Source: Metaruminococcus_A sp050943475
Lineage (GTDB): Bacteria; Bacillota; Clostridia; Oscillospirales; Ruminococcaceae
Direction of reading: 5' to 3'
DNA: 22,653 nt
NCBI GenBank assembly: GCA_050943475.1
Contig: JBMNPF010000018.1
Span: forward strand, 1 to 22,653
Below, one piece after another: positions 15,214-22,653 of the stretch; within the stretch, counting starts at the first letter, position 1, and every line of letters begins with the position of its first letter. The notes beneath the pieces were generated by a model. That model made no database searches, was not told the origin of the DNA, and worked only from the letters and a program-made list of their open reading frames with translations. The translations under genes were made by a program, and so were the position numbers.

Positions 15214-16608
15214 TTAATATTGTTGCAATTCAAACGATGCCGCAATGATCTCCCTTGCCTCTTGCAGGGAACCCATTTCACGGCTTGCCAGCATCTGTGC
15301 GCAGATGTTCCCGGTTGCCGTTGCCTCCACCGGCCCGGCGATGACCGTTTTGCCGGTCTTTTCCGCTGTCAGGCGGTTGAGATAACGGTCCTGGCAGCCG
15401 CCCCCGACAATGTGGATGTCCTCGTAGTACTGCCCAGTCAGCTGCTCCAGCTCTTCCACCGATTTCCGATAGCTGTCGCTGAGACTTTGGTAGATGACCG
15501 CTGACAATTCGCCGTCGGTTTCCGGCACCAACTGTCCGGATTCCCGGCAGAATGTCCGAATTGCCTCTGCCATGCTGTCCGGGGCGAGAAAGCAGCCGGC
15601 GTTGACGTCAACGCGGCTTGGAAAGCCCGCGTTTTGCTCGGCCGGTGCCGCCAGCTCTTCAAAGCTGTAACGCTCTCCCCATTCGCGGCGGACCGACTGG
15701 AGCATCCACAGCCCCATAATGTTTTTGAGAAACCGGAAACGCCGGTCATAGCCGCCCTCATTGGTGTAATTGAGCCGTCTGCTTTGCTCGGATAAATCCG
15801 GGGCAATGCGTTCGGTTCCCATCAGCGACCAGGTGCCGGAGCTGATGTAAATCGTCTCCGTCAGGCTGGGTACCGCCAGTACGGCGGAAGCGGTGTCATG
15901 CGTTGCGGGGGCGATAACGTCCAGGTTGTAGCCAAGCTCCTCCGCTATCTCGCGGCGCAGCCTGCCCAGCGGAGTTCCCGGCGGGATGATTTTTTGAAAC
16001 AGCCGTTCCGGCAGCCCCAGCGTATGGATGAGTTCCATATCCCACTTACCGGATTCGGCGTCAACCAGTTGGGTGGTGGTTGCGTTGGTGTATTCGGTTG
16101 CCTTGCGGCCGGTCAGGCGGTAGTGCAGGTAATCCGGCACCAACAGCAGCTCCTGCGCCTGTTCCAGCAGCTTTGGAAATTCCTGCTTCAGGGCGGCGAG
16201 CTGATAAATGGTGTTGAAGGTGAGTTTTTGAATGCCGGTGCGGCGGTAAAGCTCTTTGGGCGGAACCAGTTTTGCAACCTGCTCCGGCATTCCTTCGGTT
16301 CGCTTGTCACGGTAACTGACCATGTCTCCCAGCACAGCGCCGTCCTGGTCCAGCAATACAAAATCGATTGCCCATGTGTCAATCCCCAGGCAAGAGGGCA
16401 ATTTGCCGAGCTCCCTGCAGCGCTTTAGACCATTGATAATCTCCTGAAACAGCTGTTCCAGGTCCCAGCAGAGGTGCCCGTTTTTGGATTTGAATCCGTT
16501 TGGAAAGCGGTAGATCTCCTCCAAATAAAGACGGCCGTTTTCCAGCCAGCCCAACACATGCCGCCCGCTGGAGGCGCCAATATCCACCGCAAGATAGTAT
16601 TTATTCAC
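15214..16608 (-). CDS. rhaB: Rhamnulokinase
   Basis: The protein has 464 residues, somewhat shorter than the 489 of E. coli. It is a FGGY-type sugar kinase that phosphorylates L-rhamnulose at O1 using ATP. The N-terminal phosphate loop DIGASSGRHVLG (residues 9-20) is typical of RhaB, followed by GIDTWAIDFVLLD, the metal-site region SYRDKRTEGMP, and ATHDTASAV with YISSGTWSLMG in the second domain. The C-terminal adenosine site includes IHIVGGGCQDRYLN. The start is a GTG at 16608, preceded by GGGAGGG with 8-base spacing. It is the first gene of the rhamnose operon. No rhamnose transporter or mutarotase is present in the window. Confidence 0.93.
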   Translation of the reverse strand: MNKYYLAVDIGASSGRHVLGWLENGRLYLEEIYRFPNGFKSKNGHLCWDLEQLFQEIINGLKRCRELGKLPSCLGIDTWAIDFVLLDQDGAVLGDMVSYRDKRTEGMPEQVAKLVPPKELYRRTGIQKLTFNTIYQLAALKQEFPKLLEQAQELLLVPDYLHYRLTGRKATEYTNATTTQLVDAESGKWDMELIHTLGLPERLFQKIIPPGTPLGRLRREIAEELGYNLDVIAPATHDTASAVLAVPSLTETIYISSGTWSLMGTERIAPDLSEQSRRLNYTNEGGYDRRFRFLKNIMGLWMLQSVRREWGERYSFEELAAPAEQNAGFPSRVDVNAGCFLAPDSMAEAIRTFCRESGQLVPETDGELSAVIYQSLSDSYRKSVEELEQLTGQYYEDIHIVGGGCQDRYLNRLTAEKTGKTVIAGPVEATATGNICAQMLASREMGSLQEAREIIAASFELQQY

Positions 16609-16645
16609 CGCGTTTTCCCTCCCTTAAACAGTGGTTTATACCCTT

Positions 16646-16700
16646 ATTATAATGGTTCTGTTTGCGGAAAATAAGGACGTTGTTTGAAAGAAACAGTGTC
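16646..16700 (-). promoter_or_regulatory. rha operon promoter with dyad operator
   Basis: On the minus strand a TATAAT box (16651-16646) lies about 40 bases ahead of the GTG of rhaB, with no good -35 box, as expected for an activated promoter. Just upstream, GACGTTGTTT (16676-16685) and AAACAGTGTC (16691-16700) form a dyad with 8 of 10 bases paired around GAAAG. This is where an AraC-type activator would bind, and the regulator is encoded in the same operon. Confidence 0.5.
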
Positions 16701-16854
16701 TTTATTTGCGGGGCAAAAGAGAAGCGGCTGCCGCCAAAATGCCGGAGATTCAGCCGTCTCCTCGCAGGTGGTTGAATCCTTTTTTACCAAAAGCCCCCCA
16801 AAATTTGACAAAAGCGGCGTATTCTGAGCAACAAAGGATGAAAGGAGAACCGCA

Positions 16855-17108
16855 ATGAACCTGTTTTGGAAACGCGTGCTGGTGTTAGCTGTCCTTGTGG
16901 GGGGATGATTGTTGCCGGAATCCCTTTGTGGATGGATAAGCGAACCGAAACCCTTGTTGCCGCTTTTGTTCTGGCGGGCGGATGCCTTTCGCTGGGTGGT
17001 CTTGTCTGGGGATGGTTTCTGCTTCGGTGCCCGCATTGCGGACGGCTTCAGTCCTTCCGCAACTGGAAGGCGGCTTATTGTCCGTATTGCGGAGAAGTAA
17101 TTAAATAG
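16855..17108 (+). pseudogene. Membrane zinc-ribbon protein, frameshifted at a G6 tract
   Basis: A good ribosome binding site (AAAGGAG, 7 bases upstream) starts MNLFWKRVLVLAVLVGG and then hits TGA at 16906. The same hydrophobic protein continues in the frame one base back as MIVAGIPLWMDKRTE, a second membrane helix near 16945-17025, and a zinc ribbon with two CxxC pairs (CPHCGRLQ and CPYCGEVI). One extra G in the run of six (16899-16904) would restore a single ORF of about 84 residues. This is a mutation, a sequencing error, phase variation or programmed slippage. The intact protein would have two membrane helices and a cytoplasmic zinc-binding tail; its function is unknown. Confidence 0.65.
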
Positions 17109-17127
17109 AGGCCGAAGGTGGCTTGTT

Positions 17128-17162
17128 AAAAGGCGCGCTGTTTTTTACGGCGCGCCTTTTCA
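17128..17162. terminator. Terminator after the zinc-ribbon gene
   Basis: AAAAGGCGCGC (17128-17138) pairs perfectly with GCGCGCCTTTT (17150-17160) around an 11-base loop. The AAAA and TTTT ends allow it to work in both directions. The stretch 17163-17258 after it shows nothing I can support. Confidence 0.7.
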
Positions 17163-17258
17163 CGCTGGATCGATAAGGTGGGCGGCGTTTGGACTGGCTT
17201 GCGTCGGCGCTGTGCGGTATCGGTCCCTCTGCGGGCAAAATAAATTTTCAAAAACCGG

Positions 17259-17297
17259 TGTGAACCAATTTAAGTTTTCACATGGATATGCTACAAT
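17259..17297 (+). promoter_or_regulatory. Promoter region of the dehydrogenase/GH36 unit
   Basis: A TACAAT -10 box at 17292-17297 lies 65 bases before the GTG start. The -35 area has no consensus box but is covered by the dyad TGTGAA (17259-17264) and TTCACA (17277-17282), 24 bases in all. This may be a regulator site; activation or repression cannot be told. Confidence 0.4.
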
Positions 17298-17361
17298 GAA
17301 GATAAATTAGGCCGGATGGTGGTCTGGCGTTTACCGTGCAACGGGAAAGGAAGGTTCGGCT

Positions 17362-18411
17362 GTGAAAAGTGCTGTTTTTTATGGAAAGGGCGATATCCGC
17401 ATCGCTGAAATGCCAATGCCCGCAGTGGGGCCGCAGGATGTTCTTATCAAGGTGATGGCCTGCGGCGTCTGCGGAACCGATGTGCACATTTTTGAAGGGG
17501 ACAAAGGCGCTGCCGATACTACCCCGCCGGTGATCCTCGGCCATGAGTTTGCCGGGGTGGTGGAGTCTGTGGGAACCGAGGTGCAGTATGTAAAACCCGG
17601 AGACCGGGTCTGTGTCGACCCCAACCAGCTCTGCGGCCGCTGCGGCTATTGCCGGGACGGTATTGGCCACTTCTGTGAAAATATGGTTGGCATTGGAACC
17701 ACGGTAAACGGCGGGTTTGCCCAGTATTGTGCGGTTCGGGAATCCCAGGTAAGCCTGCTTGCAGATTCGGTCAGCTTTGAAGAGGGCGCTATGACCGAAC
17801 CGCTTGCCTGCTGTCTGCACGGCATGGACCTGTGCGAGCTCACCCCTGGGAGCACGGCGGTGGTCATTGGCGGCGGCATGATCGGCTTATTGATGATACA
17901 GCTGGCCAAACTTTCCGGCGCTTCCCGCGTCATGCTCGTTGAGCCGGTGGAGGCAAAACGCCGAATGGGCGCCGCCCTCGGCGCCGATATAACCGTCGAT
18001 CCGTTTCACGAGGACGCGGCGCAGGTTTTGGCGGCGCACGGCATATCCCGGGTCAACGCCGTCATTGAATGTGCCGGACTCCCCTCTACCATTGAGCAGG
18101 CCATTCGGCTTGCGGGCAAAAAGTCGGTGGTGATGATGTTTGGCCTCACCAAACCGGAGGATACCATCCGGGTAAGGCCGTTTGAACTGTTTCAGAAAGA
18201 GATTGTGCTGAAAGCCTCCTTTATTAACCCCTATACCCAGCGCCGCGCGCTGGAGCTCATCAACGCCGGCCGGGTGGACGTGCGTTCCATGGTCTGCGCC
18301 CCTGTTCCGCTGGAAGAGCTGGCCGGGATTTTATCCAGCCCGGAACGCCGCGCACGGGGAAAATACATTGTAAAACCGTGGGAAAGCACAGCACTTGCTC
18401 ATTCCGTTTGA
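17362..18411 (+). CDS. Zinc-dependent medium-chain alcohol/polyol dehydrogenase
   Basis: The protein has 349 residues and belongs to the sorbitol/threonine dehydrogenase branch of the zinc MDR family, which oxidises polyols or reduces ketoses with NAD(P). Cys34 (CGVCGTD) and GHE at 60-62 form the catalytic zinc site. Cys91, Cys94, Cys97 and Cys105 (CGRCGYCRDGIGHFC) form the structural zinc lobe. A Rossmann motif (VIGGGMIGLL) lies near 170. The GTG at 17362 follows GGAAAGGAAGG with suitable spacing. The alpha-galactosidase gene begins 15 bases after its stop, so the enzyme probably acts on a polyol or sugar released from, or met together with, alpha-galactosides such as galactitol or galactinol. 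That substrate link is an inference from context only. Confidence 0.85.
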   Translation: MKSAVFYGKGDIRIAEMPMPAVGPQDVLIKVMACGVCGTDVHIFEGDKGAADTTPPVILGHEFAGVVESVGTEVQYVKPGDRVCVDPNQLCGRCGYCRDGIGHFCENMVGIGTTVNGGFAQYCAVRESQVSLLADSVSFEEGAMTEPLACCLHGMDLCELTPGSTAVVIGGGMIGLLMIQLAKLSGASRVMLVEPVEAKRRMGAALGADITVDPFHEDAAQVLAAHGISRVNAVIECAGLPSTIEQAIRLAGKKSVVMMFGLTKPEDTIRVRPFELFQKEIVLKASFINPYTQRRALELINAGRVDVRSMVCAPVPLEELAGILSSPERRARGKYIVKPWESTALAHSV

Positions 18412-18426
18412 AAGGCGGTCTTGCTG

Positions 18427-20601
18427 ATGTCCATTGTATATGAGCCGGAACAGATGCTGTTTCATCTTTCCACCGAACACACCAGTTACCTTTTCCGTGT
18501 GTTCAACAACGGCTACCTGTACCACCAATACTGGGGCCGCAGAATCCGCACGGCAGATTTAAGCCACCTCTGGCAGGTTTATCCGGGCCTTGCCGTCAAT
18601 TACGAAAACGCGCCGGACAACCGCTATTCACAGGATTTAATCCCGTCCGAATACCCGGTGTTCGGCCACGGGGATTTCCGCAATCCCGCGGTGATGGTTA
18701 CCTTTCCGGACGGAAACCGTCTGCTCAACCTGCAATACCAGTCCCACCGGATTGTGGAGGGCAAACGGGAACTGGACGGCCTGCCCAGCCTGGACGGCGC
18801 CTCCCAGACGCTGGAACTCCTGCTGGCAGACAAGCCGTCCGGATTGCAGGTGCTTCTCCGGTATGCGGTGTTTGAGGACTGTGATGTGATTTCCCGCAGC
18901 GCGGAAATCATCAACAACGGTACGGAGACGGTTCGCATTGACCGTGCGCTGAGCTTCAGCCTGGATCTGCCGCCTGCCCGGTACGACAGCATCACCCTCT
19001 GCGGCTGCCACCTGCGGGAGCGTCAGGTAGAGCGCGTTCCGCTGCGCAGCGGCATGCAGTCGGTGGAAAGCAGGCGCGGCGTTTCCAGCCCGCAGTTTAA
19101 CCCTTTCCTTGCGCTCGCCGCACCGGAGACGACCGAAACGGCAGGGGAGGTGTACGGCTGTACCTTAATTTACAGCGGTAACTTTTTTGCAGGGGCTGAG
19201 GTGGACAACTACGGCTTTACCCGCCTGCAAATGGGAATCAATCCCTTTGAGTTTTCATGGGAGCTCCCGCCGGAGGAACGGTTTATCACACCGGAGGCGG
19301 TGCTCACCTACAGCGGCCAGGGCCTGAACCGGATGTCCCAAAACCTCCACAATGCGTTCCGCCGCCATTTGGGCCATGCCTCCTACAAAAACAAACCGCG
19401 CCCGGTGGTTGTCAACAACTGGGAGGGCACCTATTTTGATTTTGACGAGCAAAAGCTCCTCGCCATGATAAAGTCCTGCAGAGGCCTTGGTATTGATACC
19501 TTTGTGCTGGACGACGGATGGTTCGGCCACCGGGATGACGACACCACCTCGCTCGGCGACTGGTTTGTGGACCGGCGTAAGCTGCCAAACGGCTTTGCGC
19601 CGCTCATTGAGCAGTGTGAGGCGCAGGGGATGTCGTTCGGCGTCTGGATTGAGCCGGAAATGGTGTCGGAGGACAGCGAACTGTTCCGCGCCCATCCGGA
19701 TTGGGCCATCCGCCACCCGGAGCGCCCCTATTGCCGCGGGCGCAATCAGTTGGTGCTCGACCTCTCCCGCCGGGAAGTAGCGGAGTACCTGCGGGACTGC
19801 ATCAGCGCCCTGCTGCGGGAAAACCGCATTTCCTACGTCAAATGGGATATGAACCGCCATATTACCGACGCCTTTTCGGCCGCGCTCCCGGCCGAGCGGC
19901 AGACCGAGCTTTATCACCGCTATGTGCTCAACTATTACTGGCTGATGGATTCCCTCTGCAAAGCCTTTCCAGAGGTGATTTTTGAGGGCTGTTCCAGCGG
20001 AGGCGGCCGGTTTGACGCGGGTGTTCTCTATTACCAGCCCCAAATCTGGACGAGCGACAATTCCGATGCGGTTTCCCGCATGCGCATCCAGTACGGAACC
20101 ACCTACGCTTATCCCGCCCAGAGCATGACGGCGCATGTTTCCGCCTGCCCCAACCATCAGGTCGGGCGCAATACGCCGTTTCAAACACGCGGGCTCATTG
20201 CCATAAGTGCGTCGTTTGGCTATGAGCTCAACCCGCTCACCTTTACCGAGGAAGAGCGGGAGCAGGTGGCACGGCAGGTCCGTTTTTACAAGCAAACGGT
20301 GGCGCCGCTGGTTGTGGAAGGGGATTTTTACCGCCTTGTCAGCCCCTTTGAAACCGACGACTGCGCCTGGATGTTTGTCTCGCCGGATCAAAGCCGGGCG
20401 TTCGCCGTTTACGCACGGCAGCTCATCCGTCCGTCGGTGCGCGGTGTCCGCTTCAAAATGCAGGGGCTGGATCCGCGGGCGGTCTATCACATCGATGAGC
20501 TGGACGCGGACTTTGGCGGCGATACCTTGATGTACGCCGGACTCACCGTGCCGGTGCTGGAGGATTTTGAGGCGGTTTCTTATACCCTGACACGGGTGTA
20601 A
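18427..20601 (+). CDS. Alpha-galactosidase, GH36 family
   Basis: The protein has 724 residues, typical of bacterial GH36 enzymes that release terminal alpha-1,6-galactose from raffinose, stachyose or melibiose. An N-terminal beta-sandwich domain spans about 1-320 and leads into the catalytic barrel at KPRPVVVNNWEGTYFDFDE. The nucleophile is Asp474 in YVKWDMNRHITD, and the acid/base is Asp530 in CSSGGGRFD. A C-terminal beta domain follows. No signal peptide is present, so it should act in the cytoplasm on imported oligosaccharides. The ATG at 18427 is chosen over a TTG at 18421 because AAAGGCGG stands 8 bases before it. It is co-transcribed with the dehydrogenase upstream. No transporter is visible here. 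Confidence 0.93.
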   Translation: MSIVYEPEQMLFHLSTEHTSYLFRVFNNGYLYHQYWGRRIRTADLSHLWQVYPGLAVNYENAPDNRYSQDLIPSEYPVFGHGDFRNPAVMVTFPDGNRLLNLQYQSHRIVEGKRELDGLPSLDGASQTLELLLADKPSGLQVLLRYAVFEDCDVISRSAEIINNGTETVRIDRALSFSLDLPPARYDSITLCGCHLRERQVERVPLRSGMQSVESRRGVSSPQFNPFLALAAPETTETAGEVYGCTLIYSGNFFAGAEVDNYGFTRLQMGINPFEFSWELPPEERFITPEAVLTYSGQGLNRMSQNLHNAFRRHLGHASYKNKPRPVVVNNWEGTYFDFDEQKLLAMIKSCRGLGIDTFVLDDGWFGHRDDDTTSLGDWFVDRRKLPNGFAPLIEQCEAQGMSFGVWIEPEMVSEDSELFRAHPDWAIRHPERPYCRGRNQLVLDLSRREVAEYLRDCISALLRENRISYVKWDMNRHITDAFSAALPAERQTELYHRYVLNYYWLMDSLCKAFPEVIFEGCSSGGGRFDAGVLYYQPQIWTSDNSDAVSRMRIQYGTTYAYPAQSMTAHVSACPNHQVGRNTPFQTRGLIAISASFGYELNPLTFTEEEREQVARQVRFYKQTVAPLVVEGDFYRLVSPFETDDCAWMFVSPDQSRAFAVYARQLIRPSVRGVRFKMQGLDPRAVYHIDELDADFGGDTLMYAGLTVPVLEDFEAVSYTLTRV

Positions 20602-20621
20602 CCGGCAAAGTCCATTAAGGC

Positions 20622-20650
20622 TTTACACGAAACCGTAAAAGGTGTATCAT
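20622..20650 (+). promoter_or_regulatory. Sigma-A-type promoter of the P-loop gene
   Basis: TTTACA (20622-20627), a 17-base spacer and TATCAT (20645-20650) form a good promoter 75 bases before the ATG at 20725. The P-loop gene is therefore probably transcribed separately from the alpha-galactosidase gene. Confidence 0.6.
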
Positions 20651-20724
20651 CCTGTAACAGAAACAGAAATTTACTGACGGCAGGCTGTAAAAACGGCATT
20701 TTGCCGCGTAAAGGGGAGGATGTT

Positions 20725-21261
20725 ATGAAAAAACGGATTGTTCATGTCTTTGGCGCATCCGGCGCCGGTACCAGTACCTTGGGCAGAGCATTGGCCGAAT
20801 ACGGCTATACCCATTTGGATACCGATGATTATTATTGGAAGCCAACCGATCCGATGTTCCTTGCCAGCCGCCCCAAGGAGGAGCGTGTGCAGCTCCTTGC
20901 GCGGGACATTGCCGGGTGCAGAAAGTGTTCGATTACTGGTTCGCTGACCGGCTGGGGCGATGTGTTTATCCCGCAGTTCACCCTTGCGGTTTGGCTCCTG
21001 ACGCCGACCGGCCTGCGCATTGAACGGCTGGAACGCCGGGAGTATGAGTGCTTTGGTGAACGGATTCGCCCCGGAGGCGATATGTATGAGGAACATATCC
21101 ACTTTATTGAATGGGCCAAAACCTATGACACCGCCATAGATGACAGCCGCAACCGGCTGACCCACACCAACTGGAGCCATCTGTTGCAATGTCCGCTCAT
21201 CGTTTTGGACGGCAGCAAGCCGGTGGAACAGCTTGTGCAATCCGTGCTGGCGGCTTTATAA
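20725..21261 (+). CDS. Small P-loop NTPase, nucleotide-kinase-like
   Basis: The protein has 178 residues with a phosphate-binding loop GASGAGTS at 10-17, followed by HLDTDDYYWKPTDP, which resembles the substrate side of adenylate-kinase and shikimate-kinase-like proteins (AAA_18 type). An Arg-rich lid-like segment (LRIERLERREYECFGERI) lies in the middle. The ATG at 20725 is used because GGGGAGG is 5 bases upstream; a TTG at 20701 has no such site. The gene has its own promoter and terminator, so it is a single-gene unit. Such proteins are often annotated as adenylate kinase-like without a known substrate, and the true phosphate acceptor cannot be read from the sequence. Confidence 0.8.
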   Translation: MKKRIVHVFGASGAGTSTLGRALAEYGYTHLDTDDYYWKPTDPMFLASRPKEERVQLLARDIAGCRKCSITGSLTGWGDVFIPQFTLAVWLLTPTGLRIERLERREYECFGERIRPGGDMYEEHIHFIEWAKTYDTAIDDSRNRLTHTNWSHLLQCPLIVLDGSKPVEQLVQSVLAAL

Positions 21262-21277
21262 AATACCACATAGTAAG

Positions 21278-21308
21278 AACGCCGCGGAGAAGCTCCGCGG
21301 CGTTTTAT
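21278..21308 (+). terminator. Terminator of the P-loop gene
   Basis: A perfect 12-bp GC-rich stem (AACGCCGCGGAG at 21278-21289 with its complement at 21293-21304) closes a 3-base loop and is followed by TTATGT. It lies 17 bases after the stop codon. The short T tail is partly shared with the stem. Confidence 0.75.
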
Positions 21309-21362
21309 GTACATTTCTAACATTCTGATTTATGCAAATTAACTGGTTTAAAACGAATTTTA

Positions 21363-21391
21363 TTGAAAACATTGTGCGAATATGGTATCCT
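21363..21391 (+). promoter_or_regulatory. Promoter of the tandem paralog genes
   Basis: TTGAAA (21363-21368), a 17-base spacer and TATCCT (21386-21391) lie 120 bases before the ATG at 21511. Transcription would start near 21398. Confidence 0.5.
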
Positions 21392-21402
21392 GAGGTTAAT
21401 AA

Positions 21403-21495
21403 ATGGCGGAAGAAATGCGGCGCAGTACCTGGAATTTTAAGCCGAGCTGTACGCGGCAGATCGTGCTGAATTTTTTGGTTGGCATTCACTCATAA
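21403..21495 (+). CDS. Possible 30-residue leader ORF
   Basis: An ATG at 21403 with GAGG 7 bases upstream opens 30 codons (MAEEMRRSTWNFKPSC start) ending 15 bases before the next gene. If the promoter at 21363-21391 is correct, the GAGG lies at or before the transcription start, so translation would need another promoter or be leaderless. It may well be chance. Confidence 0.2.
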   Translation: MAEEMRRSTWNFKPSCTRQIVLNFLVGIHS

Positions 21496-21510
21496 TCGGG
21501 AGGTGTCAGA

Positions 21511-22281
21511 ATGAAAGGACGAAAAATAGCAAGAGCTTCGATCATGATTATCTTCCTCATAGGCCTTGCATCTCTGATTCCTTTCTCTTTTTATGAGTGG
21601 AAGAACCCGGACCTAGTGCCGATGCCGGAGGTGTCCTACGGTACCGTTGTGCCGCTGCCCCGGCTGGTGGAGCATTACGAAGAAACGCTGCCCTCAGACG
21701 TACCGAAAATTTCAGTGACGGCCCGGCGTTATGGAGAGGGTTACGCGGTAGATTACCGGTTGCCCTATGACGGCCTTGCCGCGGCAAGTGAGGAAAAGGC
21801 AGAAGCTGACCAGAATTTCTCTTGGTTTAATGATTTGGCCAACAACTATTATTCTCTGCCGCAGCTTGACGACCGTTGTGTGTACGACACGGAAAACAAG
21901 AAAAGGGCCTCCGAAATTACCATTGCGTTTGAAAAACAGCCGGACGGCGTTGTGACCATTATCGACCATAAGGTTTCATGGTGGATGCTGGCTAGGGATA
22001 TGAATGGCGTTACCGAAGGGAGCCGCCGCATTGCAGAGAAAGAATTACAAAAGAATCACACCCACATTTTTGGAACGGACGGCAATGTGCTGACCTTTGA
22101 GCTTTGGGAATATTTTGAACTGCATGCCATGAGCGATCCGCCTATTCTGCGCGGCCTGCAAATCCAGTGTGCCTTTGACGGCGTACCGGTAGAGTACTAT
22201 ATTTTGCTCTATTATGATTCCGCATATATAGAGGTTTATTATCCGGAGGTTGCGGCTTATTTGCACCCGCTGGAGGAATAA
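21511..22281 (+). CDS. Membrane-anchored extracellular protein of unknown function, paralog 1
   Basis: The protein has 256 residues. One N-terminal membrane helix (about 8-27, after KGRKIAR) is followed by an outside domain of about 225 residues rich in aromatic and acidic residues (NYYSLPQLDD, KVSWWMLARDMNG, YYILLYYDSAYIEVYYPE). There is no lipobox. GGGAGG 7 bases before the ATG fixes the start. The segment LPRLVEHYEETLPSDVPK, near 49-66, is repeated in the next gene, which is a clear paralog. I do not recognise a family. A role at the cell surface follows from the topology only. Confidence 0.7.
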   Translation: MKGRKIARASIMIIFLIGLASLIPFSFYEWKNPDLVPMPEVSYGTVVPLPRLVEHYEETLPSDVPKISVTARRYGEGYAVDYRLPYDGLAAASEEKAEADQNFSWFNDLANNYYSLPQLDDRCVYDTENKKRASEITIAFEKQPDGVVTIIDHKVSWWMLARDMNGVTEGSRRIAEKELQKNHTHIFGTDGNVLTFELWEYFELHAMSDPPILRGLQIQCAFDGVPVEYYILLYYDSAYIEVYYPEVAAYLHPLEE

Positions 22282-22415
22282 AAGCGGTAAGAAACTGTTC
22301 CTATAAAAATCCCCATAGCTCAATCATGGTCTGCACTGTTGTGCCACAAAAGCATTTTTTACAGTAGAAGCAATGGTGCAGTTCATGGTAATCCTTTTCG
22401 AACGGAGGACAACAG

Positions 22416-22653
22416 ATGAAAACCAAAGCTATTCTATTCACATTGTCGGGTATATTTGTTGTTGTGGGAATCGTAGCGTTGTTTGCAGAGCGGCTGTTTC
22501 CCACTACGTATGTGTCGCCGGATGTGGATATGGCAACCTTCCCCCTATCCCGCCTGGTAGAGCATTACGAAGAACAGCTTGACCCGGAAATTCCAAAGCT
22601 CAAGATAACCGCCACTTTTGAGGGCGAAAGCTATGAACTGCCGTATGACGCTT
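22416..22653 (+). CDS. Paralog 2 of the membrane-anchored protein (5' part)
   Basis: The first 79 residues are visible before the window ends. An N-terminal membrane helix (ILFTLSGIFVVVGIVALF) is followed by LSRLVEHYEEQLDPEIPK and ESYELPYDA. These match the previous gene's LPRLVEHYEETLPSDVPK and YRLPYDG at the same distance from the helix, so the two are tandem duplicates. GGAGG at 22404-22408 precedes the ATG. The 134 bases between the two genes hold no other gene, and no terminator separates them. Confidence 0.7.
   Translation, partial: MKTKAILFTLSGIFVVVGIVALFAERLFPTTYVSPDVDMATFPLSRLVEHYEEQLDPEIPKLKITATFEGESYELPYDA

Noticed and set aside
19255..20490. Minus-strand ORF (411 codons) opposite the alpha-galactosidase
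   Set aside because: The sense strand carries both catalytic motifs of GH36; the antisense frame is a by-product of high GC.

Overview
The window looks like a chromosomal segment of a Gram-positive gut Clostridia bacterium (Oscillospirales-like is my inference). The grounds are strong AGGAGG-type ribosome binding sites, TTG and GTG starts, a sortase-type cell-wall anchor, ferredoxin-linked 2-oxoacid metabolism, and plant-sugar genes (rhamnose, alpha-galactoside). No rRNA, tRNA, CRISPR array, complete insertion sequence or integrase was found.

The left third (1-9.87 kb) is accessory DNA with lower GC. It opens with the 3' end of an unrecognised gene and its terminator. Next comes a large cell-wall-anchored surface protein (972-3938). 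Its roughly 110-nt leader holds a promoter, a two-codon upstream ORF and a 13-bp hairpin that buries the ribosome binding site. This unit lies between two copies of a 19-bp direct repeat (338-356, 4155-4173). Gene remnants and terminators follow. A TetR-type regulator then diverges from a Vat/CatB-type hexapeptide acetyltransferase, which heads an operon with two uncharacterised membrane proteins and a cut-off fourth gene. Finally there is a phage- or conjugative-element-type polyvalent protein fragment: a PBECR-like nuclease domain, an HExxH metallopeptidase and a MuF-C-like domain, joined by repeated linkers.

At about 9,866 the character changes abruptly. The polyvalent protein (+ strand) and a 2-oxoacid:ferredoxin oxidoreductase alpha subunit (- strand) are both cut at the same point, and GC rises. 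This is a deletion or recombination scar, or a contig mis-join. On the right, the gamma-delta fusion subunit is intact, but the second part of alpha and the whole beta subunit are missing.

From 12.1 to 16.7 kb a leftward operon, rhaB-rhaA-rhaD-araC-type regulator, encodes conversion of L-rhamnose to dihydroxyacetone phosphate and L-lactaldehyde, with a dyad operator candidate upstream of rhaB. A small membrane zinc-ribbon gene follows, frameshifted at a run of six Gs. A two-gene rightward unit then encodes a zinc-dependent dehydrogenase and a GH36 alpha-galactosidase. The right end carries a small P-loop kinase-like gene with its own promoter and terminator, and two tandem paralogous membrane-anchored proteins of unknown function, the second cut by the window edge.
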